NCBI RefSeq assembly: GCF_004302915.1
Contig: NZ_QQBI01000004.1
Coordinates: 117,856 to 181,855, forward strand
Length of the DNA stretch: 64,000 nucleotides
Reading direction: 5' to 3'
DNA from: Komagataeibacter xylinus
GTDB taxonomy: Bacteria > Pseudomonadota > Alphaproteobacteria > Acetobacterales > Acetobacteraceae
Position numbers and translations under genes: made by a program. The first letter of the stretch is position 1; every line of letters begins with the position of its first letter. Under the pieces are notes generated by a model. It was not told the origin of the DNA and did not search any database. It saw nothing but the letters and a program-made list of their open reading frames with translations. Shown one piece after another: positions 51,930 to 60,950 of the stretch.

Positions 51930-51986
51930 TACAAGGAGCGCCGCCCCGCGCCACCGGCAGACCGCAACCGCAAGAGGAACCACCCC

Positions 51987-52343
51987 ATGCCGCGCATCCG
52001 TATCCTGCTGGCCTGCCTGTGCCTTGGCACCGTCGGGGCCGCGGGGGCACAGGCCCGCTCGCATCACTTCAACGTGCGTGAACATCACCCGCACGGCAAC
52101 TCGCCCTATGGCGATATCAGTGGCTTCGTGCCCGCCATCAGCGAAAAGGACCCCCGCTACATCGCGGCCTCACAGCGGTGCCAGAGCAAGGCTGGCGTTG
52201 GCGCGATGGGGGGCGGAAACAGCGGCAGCGCCCAGACATGGGTCGGGTCCGGGCACACCAGCTTTTACGCCGAATGCATGGTCGAGACCGGGGCATGGGC
52301 CCCCCGCTACAACACCAGCGTGGGTGACTCGGTCGACCCCTGA
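51987..52343 (+). CDS. Small secreted protein with two cysteines
   Basis: 118 residues with a signal peptide (about 1-24) and His-rich mature N-terminus (HHFNVREHHPHGN). Two Cys could form a disulfide. Family not recognised. The His cluster could bind metal. Confidence 0.6.
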   Translation: MPRIRILLACLCLGTVGAAGAQARSHHFNVREHHPHGNSPYGDISGFVPAISEKDPRYIAASQRCQSKAGVGAMGGGNSGSAQTWVGSGHTSFYAECMVETGAWAPRYNTSVGDSVDP

Positions 52344-52379
52344 GCCCTGCGCGGGGCGCAGGGCACGGGGCCGCACGCC

Positions 52380-53378
52380 TCAGCTACCCGGAGGGGCCAT
52401 GAAGCCGGGGCCGACCGGGTCGGGGATGCAGCGCGCCAGGATCGCATCGATCTCACGCCGGTCATCAGCGCCCAGGTGCCAGCCCATCGCATCGGCCACG
52501 GCGGCGATCTGGTCGGGGCGGCGCGCGCCCCACAGCGCAATGGTCGGCCCCTGGTCGAGCACCCAGCGTATGGCCAGGGCGAGCAGCGACTTGCCATGCC
52601 TTTCGCGGGCGAAGTCCTGCAACTCACGCACCGCCTGCAGGTAATGCGCGAAGCGGGGCGGCTGGAATTTGGGGTCGGCGCTGCGCAGGTCATCGGCGCC
52701 GAATTTCGTCTCCGCCGTCATCTTGCCCGACAGCAGGCCACGGCACAGCGGACCATAGGCCAGAATGGCCAGGTCATGCTGGCGGGCATAGGGCAGGATG
52801 TCATGCTCCATCGCGCGCTCGAACAGGTTGTAGGGCGGCTGCACGGCACAGAGCGGGGCGAACTGCCGGAAGGCATCCATCTGGGCAATGGAGAAATTGC
52901 TCACCCCCAGCGCCAGCACCTTGCCTTCGCGCACCAGGGCCTCGAGCGTGCGGGCGGTCTCTTCCATCGGCACCGAGGAATCGGGCCAGTGCACCTGGTA
53001 GAGATCGATGTAATCGGTGCGCAGGCGGCGCAGCGAATCCTCGATTTCCTTGCGGATGCGCGCGGGTGACGAATTGCGGAAGGGCTTGTGGTCATCCTTC
53101 CAGTCCAGGCCCACCTTGGTGGCGATGGCCACCCTGTCGCGCCGCCCGGCCAGGGCCTGGCCCACGATTTCCTCCGAATGGCCAAAACCATACACGGGCG
53201 CGGTATCAACCAGCGTTATGCCTACATCGAGGGCTTCGTGGATGGTGGCGATGGCATTGCGGTCATCCGGGCCGCCCCACATCCACCCGCCAATGGCCCA
53301 CGTGCCCAGCGCGATGCGCGAGACGGGATTTTTGAGCCCCCGGATCTGGATGGTTTCCGTAACAGGCGCCTGCGTCAT
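52380..53378 (-). CDS. Aldo/keto reductase
   Basis: 332-residue TIM-barrel oxidoreductase with the conserved Asp/Tyr (DTAPVYGFGHSEE), the catalytic Lys in ATKVGLDW and the H in IDLYQVHWPD. Uses NAD(P)H. GGGAGAGC lies before the start at 53376-53378. Confidence 0.9.
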   Translation of the reverse strand: MTQAPVTETIQIRGLKNPVSRIALGTWAIGGWMWGGPDDRNAIATIHEALDVGITLVDTAPVYGFGHSEEIVGQALAGRRDRVAIATKVGLDWKDDHKPFRNSSPARIRKEIEDSLRRLRTDYIDLYQVHWPDSSVPMEETARTLEALVREGKVLALGVSNFSIAQMDAFRQFAPLCAVQPPYNLFERAMEHDILPYARQHDLAILAYGPLCRGLLSGKMTAETKFGADDLRSADPKFQPPRFAHYLQAVRELQDFARERHGKSLLALAIRWVLDQGPTIALWGARRPDQIAAVADAMGWHLGADDRREIDAILARCIPDPVGPGFMAPPGS

Positions 53379-53633
53379 GAAATGCTCTCCCTTGTGGTAA
53401 AACGGTCGTGGCGATGGGGCGACCGCCCGCCATACTGTGCCACGACACGGCACGCGGCGTTACCCACCCCGATGGAGCGGAGGCATGCGCGCCCCTCACC
53501 CGCTCCTGCCCCCCACAACACGAAGCGCGTGGCGGCGTTGCGTTCTTTTTGAGGCCGGGAGGGGGCGCACCCCTTCCGCAAGGCCGGTCCGCGCCGTATG
53601 GGTAGAGGCACATTACCTGTTACGGAGTGCCCC

Positions 53634-54527
53634 TTGCGCAAGACAGTCCTGCTCGCCCCCCTGCTCGTGCTGGCTGCGTGCGCGCATACTCCGGCCAACC
53701 AGGCCCACCGGGCCACCACACCGGTCGCGCAATATGCCAACGGGGCCGGGCCGCTGGCGGTCAACACCCACGTGCCCGATTTCGCCACCCGTAACTACGA
53801 GCCCTTCAACCGGCAGGACGTGATAGCCATCGCGCTGCGCGAATGGCGGCTGTTCGGCCAGCCGGTCAGCGATGACGACCCGCTGCTGCGCCCCGAACCC
53901 ACCACGCCGGTGGTCAAGCCCGAACGCACGGCCGGGCTGTGGCAGCGCGTGGGCGAATACTGGTGGATTGGACAGGACCCCGCCGAGACCGAATCCTCAT
54001 GGGATGGCAAGCATGATGCGAACGGCCACATCACCGATTTCGTGCATGATGGCTATTATGCGTGGTCGGCGGCGTTCATCTCGTACGTGATGCGGGTGGC
54101 GGGTGCGAATGACCGCTTCGCCTATTCGCCCAACCACGCCACCTATATCAACGCCGCCGCTTCCGGGCAGGAAAAGGGCGTAAAAGCCCGCAACCCCGCC
54201 CGTTACGCGCCAAAGCCGGGCGACCTGATCTGCGTGGGGCGCGGGGCGAGCAAGTCGGTGCGCTTTCGTGACCTGCCCACGCCGCAGGGCTTTCCCGCCC
54301 ATTGCGGCATCGTGGTGGCCGGGCCGCATGATGATGCGCCCTTTGGCCACGAGATCAGCATCATTGGCGGCAATATCGACGATGCCGTGGCCCTGACCCA
54401 CGTGCCCGTAGGCCCCAATGGCCGCCTGACCGACAGGAATGGCAAAAGCCTCGATCCCCGCTATCCGTGGTGCGTGGTGCTGCAGGTGCACTACGATGCG
54501 GACCGCGAGCCGCAGGCCGATCAGTAA
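53634..54527 (+). CDS. DUF2272 lipoprotein, NlpC/CHAP-like
   Basis: 297 residues from a TTG start at 53634 that has GGAG about seven bases upstream and gives a fine lipoprotein signal (LVLAAC). An ATG 12 codons earlier is also open. Residues 120-280 hold the DUF2272 core with candidate cysteine in AHCGIVV and the following His. The family is uncharacterised; a peptidoglycan-related hydrolase is inferred. Confidence 0.78.
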   Translation: MRKTVLLAPLLVLAACAHTPANQAHRATTPVAQYANGAGPLAVNTHVPDFATRNYEPFNRQDVIAIALREWRLFGQPVSDDDPLLRPEPTTPVVKPERTAGLWQRVGEYWWIGQDPAETESSWDGKHDANGHITDFVHDGYYAWSAAFISYVMRVAGANDRFAYSPNHATYINAAASGQEKGVKARNPARYAPKPGDLICVGRGASKSVRFRDLPTPQGFPAHCGIVVAGPHDDAPFGHEISIIGGNIDDAVALTHVPVGPNGRLTDRNGKSLDPRYPWCVVLQVHYDADREPQADQ

Positions 54528-54531
54528 GGCA

Positions 54532-54604
54532 GGTTTTCAACTGCAAGCGTCAAAAAGAACGCCGCCTTTTTGCAAAAAGGCGGCGCCCAGAAACTTTTAC
54601 TTCA
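54532..54604 (+). repeat. Dispersed hairpin repeat, copy 8 (worn A, intact B)
   Basis: GCCGCC-TTTTT-GC-AAAAA-GGCGGC with tail CGCCCAGAAACTTTTACTT, between convergent genes. Confidence 0.75.
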
Positions 54605-54619
54605 ATTCCGCAAGGCCAC

Positions 54620-55033
54620 TCAGCCACGCGTCCATGGCAGTTCGGATGCCTGCCAGCCCGCAAGGCGGCCCCGGCTGCCCGTCGCATCTTCCGGCCCCTC
54701 GAAGCCGTCGGCCACGTTAAAAACATTGTGATAGCCCGCGTCATACGCCGCATGGGCAGCAGCCATGCTGCGCGCGCCGGAGCGGCAGATGAAATAGATC
54801 TCGTCGGTCTTGCCAATCCCGGCCTTTTCCAGCGTGGTCAGGAAGTCCGGGTTGACCTGGCCCGCAGGCGGCAGCTGCCAGCTGTCGCGCACCAGTTCGC
54901 GCCCCGCGCCGGAAAGGTCGGGCACGCCAATATGTTCCCATTCCATGGGGGTGCGCACATCCACCAGATGGGCGTTGGGGCGGCCACTGACCGCAGCCCA
55001 CGCGGCGGCGGGCGAGATATCGTCAATCATCAT
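54620..55033 (-). CDS. Rhodanese-domain sulfurtransferase
   Basis: 137 residues with the active loop FICRSGARS (Cys83) and the CH2A-type motif VDVRTPMEW. It transfers sulfane sulfur to an acceptor. The start at 55033 has AAAGGAAAC upstream. Divergent from cysK. Confidence 0.88.
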   Translation of the reverse strand: MMIDDISPAAAWAAVSGRPNAHLVDVRTPMEWEHIGVPDLSGAGRELVRDSWQLPPAGQVNPDFLTTLEKAGIGKTDEIYFICRSGARSMAAAHAAYDAGYHNVFNVADGFEGPEDATGSRGRLAGWQASELPWTRG

Positions 55034-55181
55034 GTTTCCTTTCGGCTGGAAAAACCTGTGCAGCGGGGATATGCCAGCCCTGCCCCATTCCTGATAGTAA
55101 GGATGCAACAGGCACTGCATGGCCACCACCCGGCCTGCGGTGCCGCATGGTACGACCCAGATCAAGCGAAGGTGCTGCCTT

Positions 55182-56204
55182 ATGGCCGAAAGTGCAAATC
55201 CCGTCTCCTCCCCCAGTGCTGATATGCCCGCAGCCATCGGCCATACGCCGCTGATCCGTCTGCGCCATGCGTCAGACATCACGGGGTGCGAGATCTACGG
55301 CAAGGCGGAGTTCATGAACCCCGGCGGCTCGGTCAAGGACCGCGCGGCGCTGGCCATCATCGATGATGCCGAGCGCCGCGGCACGCTCAGGCCCGGCGGC
55401 ACGATTGTCGAGGGCACGGCCGGCAATACCGGCATTGGCCTCACCCTCGTGGCCAATGCGCGCGGCTACCGCTCCATCATCGTCATGCCCGAGACCCAGA
55501 GCCGCGAGAAGATCGACTTCCTGCGCATGATCGGGGCCGACCTGCGCCTCGTGCCCGCCAAGCCCTTCCGCGATCCGGGCAACTACGTGCATGTCTCGCG
55601 CCGCCTGGCGGAAGAGACCGGCGGCGTGTGGGCCAACCAGTTCGACAACACCGCCAACCGCGAAGGCCACCGCCACACCACGGCGCCCGAGATCTGGCAG
55701 CAGATGGGCGGCAGGCTCGATGCCTTCACCTGTTCATGCGGCACCGGCGGCACGCTGGCGGGAGTGACGCTGGGGCTGGAGGATGAAGCCCGCAAGGCCG
55801 GCGTGGCCCGCCCGCGCATCGTGCTGGCCGACCCCGAAGGCTCGGGCCTGTATGGCTGGGTGAAGTCGGGCGACCTTTCGGTCAGCGGGTCTTCCGTGAC
55901 CGAGGGCATTGGCCAGTCCCGCGTGACGGGCAACCTCGAGGGGCTGCATTTCGATGATGCCGTGCGCATCCCCGACCCCGAGGCGCTGGAGCAGATCTAC
56001 AGCCTGCTGATCCATGAAGGACTTTCGGTCGGCGGGTCGGCGGGCATCAACATCGCCGCCGCCATCCGCGTGGCCCGCGCCATGGGGCCGGGGCACCGCA
56101 TCGTCACCATCCTGTGCGATGGGGGCGCGCGCTACCAGTCCAAGCTGTTCAACCCGGAATTCCTGCGCGGCAAAAACCTGCCCGTGCCATCCTGGCTGGC
56201 CTGA
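55182..56204 (+). CDS. cysK: Cysteine synthase (O-acetylserine sulfhydrylase)
   Basis: PLP-dependent enzyme of 340 residues. PLP Lys52 lies in PGGSVKDR, and TAGNTGIG and the GGSAGIN pocket near the end are intact. A slightly longer chain than E. coli CysK. AAGGTG precedes the start. Confidence 0.9.
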   Translation: MAESANPVSSPSADMPAAIGHTPLIRLRHASDITGCEIYGKAEFMNPGGSVKDRAALAIIDDAERRGTLRPGGTIVEGTAGNTGIGLTLVANARGYRSIIVMPETQSREKIDFLRMIGADLRLVPAKPFRDPGNYVHVSRRLAEETGGVWANQFDNTANREGHRHTTAPEIWQQMGGRLDAFTCSCGTGGTLAGVTLGLEDEARKAGVARPRIVLADPEGSGLYGWVKSGDLSVSGSSVTEGIGQSRVTGNLEGLHFDDAVRIPDPEALEQIYSLLIHEGLSVGGSAGINIAAAIRVARAMGPGHRIVTILCDGGARYQSKLFNPEFLRGKNLPVPSWLA

Positions 56205-56281
56205 AAAGGCTGCGGTCACAGGCATTGAAACGGAGTGAAACACCGGGTGCGGGCCGCTGCGCCATGGTGTAGGATAAGCGC

Positions 56282-57001
56282 ATGAACCCGCTGCCGCATA
56301 TCCTCATCATTGATGATGACCGTGAGATCCGTGACCTGCTGGCACGCTTCCTCGAACGCAACGAACTGCGCGTCACCACCGCACGTGACGGGCAGGAGGC
56401 CCGCCGCCGGTGGGGGGAAGGGCATTACCAGCTGGTCATCCTCGATCTCATGCTGCCGGGCGAGAGCGGGCTGGACATCTCGCGCTGGCTGCGCACGCAG
56501 GCCAACGTGCCCATCGTGATGCTCACCGCCATGGGCGATGATACCGACCGCATCATCGGCCTTGAACTCGGCGCGGATGACTACGTGCCCAAGCCCTTCA
56601 ACCCGCGCGAGCTGCTGGCGCGCATCCGCGCCGTGCTGCGCCGGGCCAGCGACACGCCCGACCCGCGCAGCGTGCCGGTGCTGCACACGCTGCGCTTTGC
56701 GGGCTGGTCGCTCGATACCGGGCGCCGGCGGCTGCACAACCCCGAAGGGGTGGAAGTGCCCCTGACCGGCGGCGAATACGACCTGCTGCTTGCCCTGCTC
56801 GAACGTGCCAACCGGGTCATGACGCGCGACATGCTGTTCGACCTGCTGCGCGGGCGGCAGGCCGGTCCGTTCGATCGCGCCATTGACGTGGCCATCAGCC
56901 GCCTGCGCCGCAAGCTTGAAGATAACGGCCGCAACGCGCAGCTGATCAAGACGGTGCGCGGCGGGGGCTACGTGCTCGCAGCAGAGGTCGAGCGCAGCTG
57001 A
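56282..57001 (+). CDS. OmpR-family response regulator
   Basis: 239 residues. Receiver with acidic pair Asp11-Asp12, phospho-acceptor Asp55, Thr82 and Lys104, all intact, then a winged-helix DNA-binding domain ending GGGYVLAAEV. Partner of the kinase that follows by eight bases. Closest in style to OmpR of EnvZ/OmpR. Confidence 0.93.
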   Translation: MNPLPHILIIDDDREIRDLLARFLERNELRVTTARDGQEARRRWGEGHYQLVILDLMLPGESGLDISRWLRTQANVPIVMLTAMGDDTDRIIGLELGADDYVPKPFNPRELLARIRAVLRRASDTPDPRSVPVLHTLRFAGWSLDTGRRRLHNPEGVEVPLTGGEYDLLLALLERANRVMTRDMLFDLLRGRQAGPFDRAIDVAISRLRRKLEDNGRNAQLIKTVRGGGYVLAAEVERS

Positions 57002-57009
57002 CCCGCCCC

Positions 57010-58587
57010 ATGCAGCCGCTCTCCGGTTCCTCCTTCCTGTCCGCGCCACCACCTGAGGAAAAGCCGCCGGGTGCGTGGCCGCGCCTGTGGCGGCGCCTCC
57101 TGCCGCAGTCGCTTGCCGCGCGCACCACGCTGCTGCTGATCGGGGGCCTGGGCATCATCCAGATCATCGGGCTGACCATCCACGCGCTGGACCGGTTCGA
57201 TTTTGACCAGCGCATGATCTATGAGCGCGCGCGCAGCAAGATGTTCACCTATTACCGCGCCATCGTGGAGACCGCGCCCTCGGACCGTGACCGCGAGCTT
57301 GCGGCCCTGCCCCTGCCTGATAGCGTGCACATCACGCTGACCCCCGGCCCCGAGCCGGACATGATCAACGCCATGGCGCTGCCGCCCCGCCCCCAGCACC
57401 ACATGCCGCCGGGTGAGTGGAACGGCGGCCACATGCCCGATGACATGGGGCCGGTGCCCTTCAGCCACGGTGGCCCGCACGGGCCGGGTGGCCCCTTTGG
57501 CCCCGACAGCCCCGGCGGCCCGCATGGATTCGGCCCGGAAAATGACCCCGGCATGGGGCCGCTGCCGCAATCAATGCGCCCCGAGCAGGTGCTGATCTCG
57601 CCCGCATCGGGGCGCAGGCGGGCGGTGGCCTTCCTCCTGCCCGATGAGCGGCGGTGGGTCACGATCCATTACATCCTGCCCCGGCCCAGCCCGTTCCGCT
57701 CGCCCACCTTTCCCATCGCCTTCCTCATCATGACCTTCGCGGGTGGCATCCTGATCCTGTGGGGCGTGCGCAGGCTGATCGCGCCGGTCAGCACGCTCGG
57801 CGCCGCCGCCGAGGAGCTTGGCCGCAACGTCAACGCGCCCCCCATGCCCGAGGACGGGCCCAGCGAGGTGGCGCGCGCCGCCCATGCCTTCAACACCATG
57901 GCGCACCGCATCCGCCGCTACCTGACCGACCGCACGCTGATGCTGACCGCCATCGGCCACGACCTGCGTACGCCGATCACGCGCCTGAAGCTGCGCGCCG
58001 AGTTCATCGAGGATGACGAGATGCGGACCAAGATGCTGGCCGACCTTGATGAACTCGAGGCCATGGTGGCCGCCACCCTGGCCTTTGGCCGCGATGCCTC
58101 GCAGCGCGAGCCGATGGGGCAGGTCAACCTGACCGCCCTGCTGCAGACCATTGCCGATGAAGCCGCCGAGACCTATCTCGATGCGGCGGACAACATCGCA
58201 TTTTCATCGGAAATGCCCGACGTGCTGGTGCGCGCGCGCCCCATGGCGCTCAAGCGCGCGCTGAGCAACCTCGTGACCAACGCGATAAAATATGGCGATG
58301 GCGTGCGGATCGTGCTGCTGCCGCCCCACAAGGGCACTGGCGAGGACGACGCTGAATCGACCGTGACCATCCTGATCGAGGATGACGGCCCCGGCCTGCC
58401 CAGCGAGGATCTCGAGCGCATGTTCGACCCCTTCGTGCGCGCCGAGCAGAGCCGCAACCGCGAAACCGGCGGCACGGGGCTGGGCCTGTCCATCTCGCGC
58501 AATATTATCTGGGGGCTTGGTGGCGATATCCGGCTAGGCAACCGACACCCGCATGGATTACGTGTGACGGTCACACTTGTCTGCTAA
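57010..58587 (+). CDS. Sensor histidine kinase with a His/Gly/Pro-rich periplasmic region
   Basis: 525 residues, EnvZ-like. Helix one lies at about 38-58 and helix two at 233-252, followed by HAMP (252-305), His317 in the phospho-acceptor helix (HDLRTP), and the ATPase region (NAIKYGD, DDGPGL, GTGLGLSI). Residues 127-183 between the helices are rich in His, Gly and Pro with repeated PHGPGG-type units. That region may bind metal ions or sense envelope conditions. Confidence 0.9.
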   Translation: MQPLSGSSFLSAPPPEEKPPGAWPRLWRRLLPQSLAARTTLLLIGGLGIIQIIGLTIHALDRFDFDQRMIYERARSKMFTYYRAIVETAPSDRDRELAALPLPDSVHITLTPGPEPDMINAMALPPRPQHHMPPGEWNGGHMPDDMGPVPFSHGGPHGPGGPFGPDSPGGPHGFGPENDPGMGPLPQSMRPEQVLISPASGRRRAVAFLLPDERRWVTIHYILPRPSPFRSPTFPIAFLIMTFAGGILILWGVRRLIAPVSTLGAAAEELGRNVNAPPMPEDGPSEVARAAHAFNTMAHRIRRYLTDRTLMLTAIGHDLRTPITRLKLRAEFIEDDEMRTKMLADLDELEAMVAATLAFGRDASQREPMGQVNLTALLQTIADEAAETYLDAADNIAFSSEMPDVLVRARPMALKRALSNLVTNAIKYGDGVRIVLLPPHKGTGEDDAESTVTILIEDDGPGLPSEDLERMFDPFVRAEQSRNRETGGTGLGLSISRNIIWGLGGDIRLGNRHPHGLRVTVTLVC

Positions 58588-58627
58588 GGTCCGATTCCAG
58601 TACGGACAATTCAGGATATAGCGCTCG

Positions 58628-59107
58628 ATGCCGGACAGAACACACCGTTATCAGGTCTCCCTTCTCTGGACCGGAAACGGCGAACATGACGGGGCTTCCC
58701 GGCAGGCCCATCATCAACGCAGCTACGAGCTGCACTGCACGGGCCGGCCGGTCATTGACGGCTCGGCCTCCCCCGCCTTTCGCGGCGACTCCCAGAAATG
58801 GAACCCCGAAAAGCTTCTGCTCGGCGCGCTGTGCGCGGATCACCAGCTCTGGTTCATCCACCTATGCACGGCGATGGGAATCGGCATCCTGTCCTATGCC
58901 GACCATGCCGAGGGCATTCTGGAGGAGTTCGAGGACGGGTCATTTTCCTTCACGCAGGTGATCCTGCGGCCCCACGCCGCGCTTTCCACCGCGCATGACG
59001 TGCAGCAGGTGATCGACCTGCACCATGATGCCGCCATGCGCAGCTGCATCGCGCGCTCGGTACGCTTTCCCGTGACGTGCGAGCCACGCGTGACCAGCGC
59101 GCAATAA
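58628..59107 (+). CDS. OsmC-family protein with displaced peroxidatic Cys
   Basis: 159 residues with NPEKLLLGAL and the C-terminal SVRFPVTCEP strand of OsmC/Ohr. The second Cys is present as Cys140. At the usual position of the first Cys is Asp71, and a Cys lies two residues earlier (Cys69), with Cys80 also near. Peroxidase activity is therefore in doubt. Confidence 0.75.
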   Translation: MPDRTHRYQVSLLWTGNGEHDGASRQAHHQRSYELHCTGRPVIDGSASPAFRGDSQKWNPEKLLLGALCADHQLWFIHLCTAMGIGILSYADHAEGILEEFEDGSFSFTQVILRPHAALSTAHDVQQVIDLHHDAAMRSCIARSVRFPVTCEPRVTSAQ

Positions 59108-59147
59108 TTTCTTGCCGCAAGCAGGCGGTTGATGGCATTGCCCGATA

Positions 59148-59726
59148 ATGCTTGATCGTCTGTATGCCCGCGTCACTGCCCTCGCCGCCAGCCGGCATGC
59201 CGTTATCTGGCTGGCAGTGCTCGCTTTTGCCGAGGCCAGCGTCTTTCCGCTGCCGCCCGACATCATGCTGCTGCCCATGGTGCTGACACAGCGCGAGCGG
59301 GCCTTCCGGCTGGCCGCCATCTGCACCGCAGCCTCCGTGGCGGGGGCGGTGCTGGGCTGGTGCATCGGCTCGTTCCTGCTGGAATACGCGGCCATGCCAA
59401 TCGTGCATTTCTATCATGCCGAACACACATTGCAGACCCTGCAGGACCGCTTCCGCGAATGGGGGGTGTGGATCATCCTCATCAAGGGGCTGACGCCCAT
59501 CCCGTTCAAATTCGTCACCATTGCCAGTGGGGCCGCGCATCTGTCGCTGGTGCCGTTCCTGCTGGCCTGCGCGGCAACACGCGGTGCGCGCTTCTTCCTG
59601 CTTGCGGCCCTGCTGCGCCGCTATGGCGCGCCGATCCAGGGCTTTATCGAACAGCGCCTGCCGCTGGTGGCCGGGCTGTTTGCCGTCGTGCTGGTGGGTG
59701 GCATCGTGGCGCTGAAATACATCTGA
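59148..59726 (+). CDS. YqaA/DedA-type membrane protein
   Basis: 192 residues with about five hydrophobic segments and the VTT-type motifs ASVFPLPPDIMLLPM and IKGLTPIPFKFVTIASG. Members move lipids or affect membrane potential and division. Family call is firm; role unknown. Confidence 0.8.
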   Translation: MLDRLYARVTALAASRHAVIWLAVLAFAEASVFPLPPDIMLLPMVLTQRERAFRLAAICTAASVAGAVLGWCIGSFLLEYAAMPIVHFYHAEHTLQTLQDRFREWGVWIILIKGLTPIPFKFVTIASGAAHLSLVPFLLACAATRGARFFLLAALLRRYGAPIQGFIEQRLPLVAGLFAVVLVGGIVALKYI

Positions 59727-59852
59727 GGGGGCACCCCTGCCCGCGTGATGGTGTTCGCCCGCCGCAGGCCGTGATAGGGTGCCGATCGTGATTTTCAGCC
59801 CGCGCGGCGTTGCCCGCGCGGTTCTTGTTACCAACGGGTGGGAGCATCATTC

Positions 59853-60839
59853 ATGCCGCAGCAGGTTGCCGTCATTACCGGAGCGGGCGCGGGAATCGGC
59901 CGCGCCACGGCCCGCACACTGGCCCGGGCCGGGTGCGATGTCGCCCTGCTGGGCCGCAACCGCGACCGGCTCAATGACGCCGCCGCCGAACTGCGCGAAC
60001 TCACCGTGCGCACCCATATCGTCTGCGCCGACGTGGCCGATGCGGCGGCAGTGGAACAGGCAGCCGAGGAAATAGAGGAAAAGCTCGGCCCCATCACGCT
60101 GTGGATCAACTGCGCGGGTGCGACCGTAACCGGGCAGGTCGCAGCCCTTGAAGCCGATGAGATCCGCCGCGCGACCGAGGTCACCTATCTGGGCACCGTC
60201 AACGGCACGCGCGCGGCCCTGACGCGCATGCGCCGTCGTGGGCATGGCACCATCGTCAACCTCGACCGGCTGGCCAGCCTGCGGCCGCCGCCGCTGCAGG
60301 CGGTGGAAAACGGGGCGCGTGCCGCCGTGCGCGCCTTCTCCGAGAGCATCCGGCCTGAAATCCTGCATGATGGCGACCGCATCCATATCGCGCTGGTGCA
60401 CCTGCCCGCCATCAACACGCCGCGCTTTTCATGGACACGCAACCACACCGGCAAACGCCTCAAGCCGATGGGGCCGGTCTATGAGCCTGAAATCGCCGCC
60501 GAGGCCATCTGCCGCGCCGCCTTCGGGCGCGAGCGTGATATCTGGGTTGGCCTGTCGGGCGTGTACAACTGGGCGCTGTCCACCTTCCTGCCCGGCCTGT
60601 CGGACCGCTGGCTGTCGGGCAAGGGCTACGCGAAGCAGCTGGAAAAAACCCCGGTGGCTGGCAATGAGCCCGATGACCTGTATGAAACCGTGCCCGGCGC
60701 CTATGCCGCCCATGGCCGGTTTGACATGGTCACGCGCAAGGCCATGCCGTTCCTGCTGACCAGCCGCCACGCCCAGTTTGCCACCGTAACGGGGCTGATG
60801 GGCATCGTGCTGCTGGCCCTGCACCGTAAAAAAAGCTGA
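59853..60839 (+). CDS. SDR-fold protein lacking the catalytic Ser/Tyr/Lys
   Basis: 328 residues. The nucleotide site TGAGAGIG (9-16) and NCAGA are normal. At the catalytic position the usual N-V-S-S reads N-L-D-R and the Y-x-x-x-K reads E152-x-x-x-R156. A hydrophobic stretch near the C-terminus (about 306-325) may anchor it to the membrane. It may be a pseudo-enzyme or binding protein. GGGAG lies nine bases before the start. Confidence 0.75.
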   Translation: MPQQVAVITGAGAGIGRATARTLARAGCDVALLGRNRDRLNDAAAELRELTVRTHIVCADVADAAAVEQAAEEIEEKLGPITLWINCAGATVTGQVAALEADEIRRATEVTYLGTVNGTRAALTRMRRRGHGTIVNLDRLASLRPPPLQAVENGARAAVRAFSESIRPEILHDGDRIHIALVHLPAINTPRFSWTRNHTGKRLKPMGPVYEPEIAAEAICRAAFGRERDIWVGLSGVYNWALSTFLPGLSDRWLSGKGYAKQLEKTPVAGNEPDDLYETVPGAYAAHGRFDMVTRKAMPFLLTSRHAQFATVTGLMGIVLLALHRKKS

Positions 60840-60847
60840 AAAACTGA

Positions 60848-60935
60848 TAAAAGTTTTTGGTGAAGCTTTTTTCAAAAAGCTTCGAAGAACGCCGCCTTTT
60901 TGCAAAAAGGCGGCACCCAAAAACTTTTATCTGTA
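60848..60935 (+). repeat. Dispersed hairpin repeat, copy 9 (full modules A and B)
   Basis: Almost identical to copy 6, with a GC change in the loop of module B. Between convergent genes. Confidence 0.85.
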
Positions 60936-60950
60936 AAACGCCCTTCCCGC

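Noticed and set aside
50187..52094. Minus-strand ORF of 635 codons opposite the antiporter
   Set aside because: Antisense shadow with His/Gln-biased composition.
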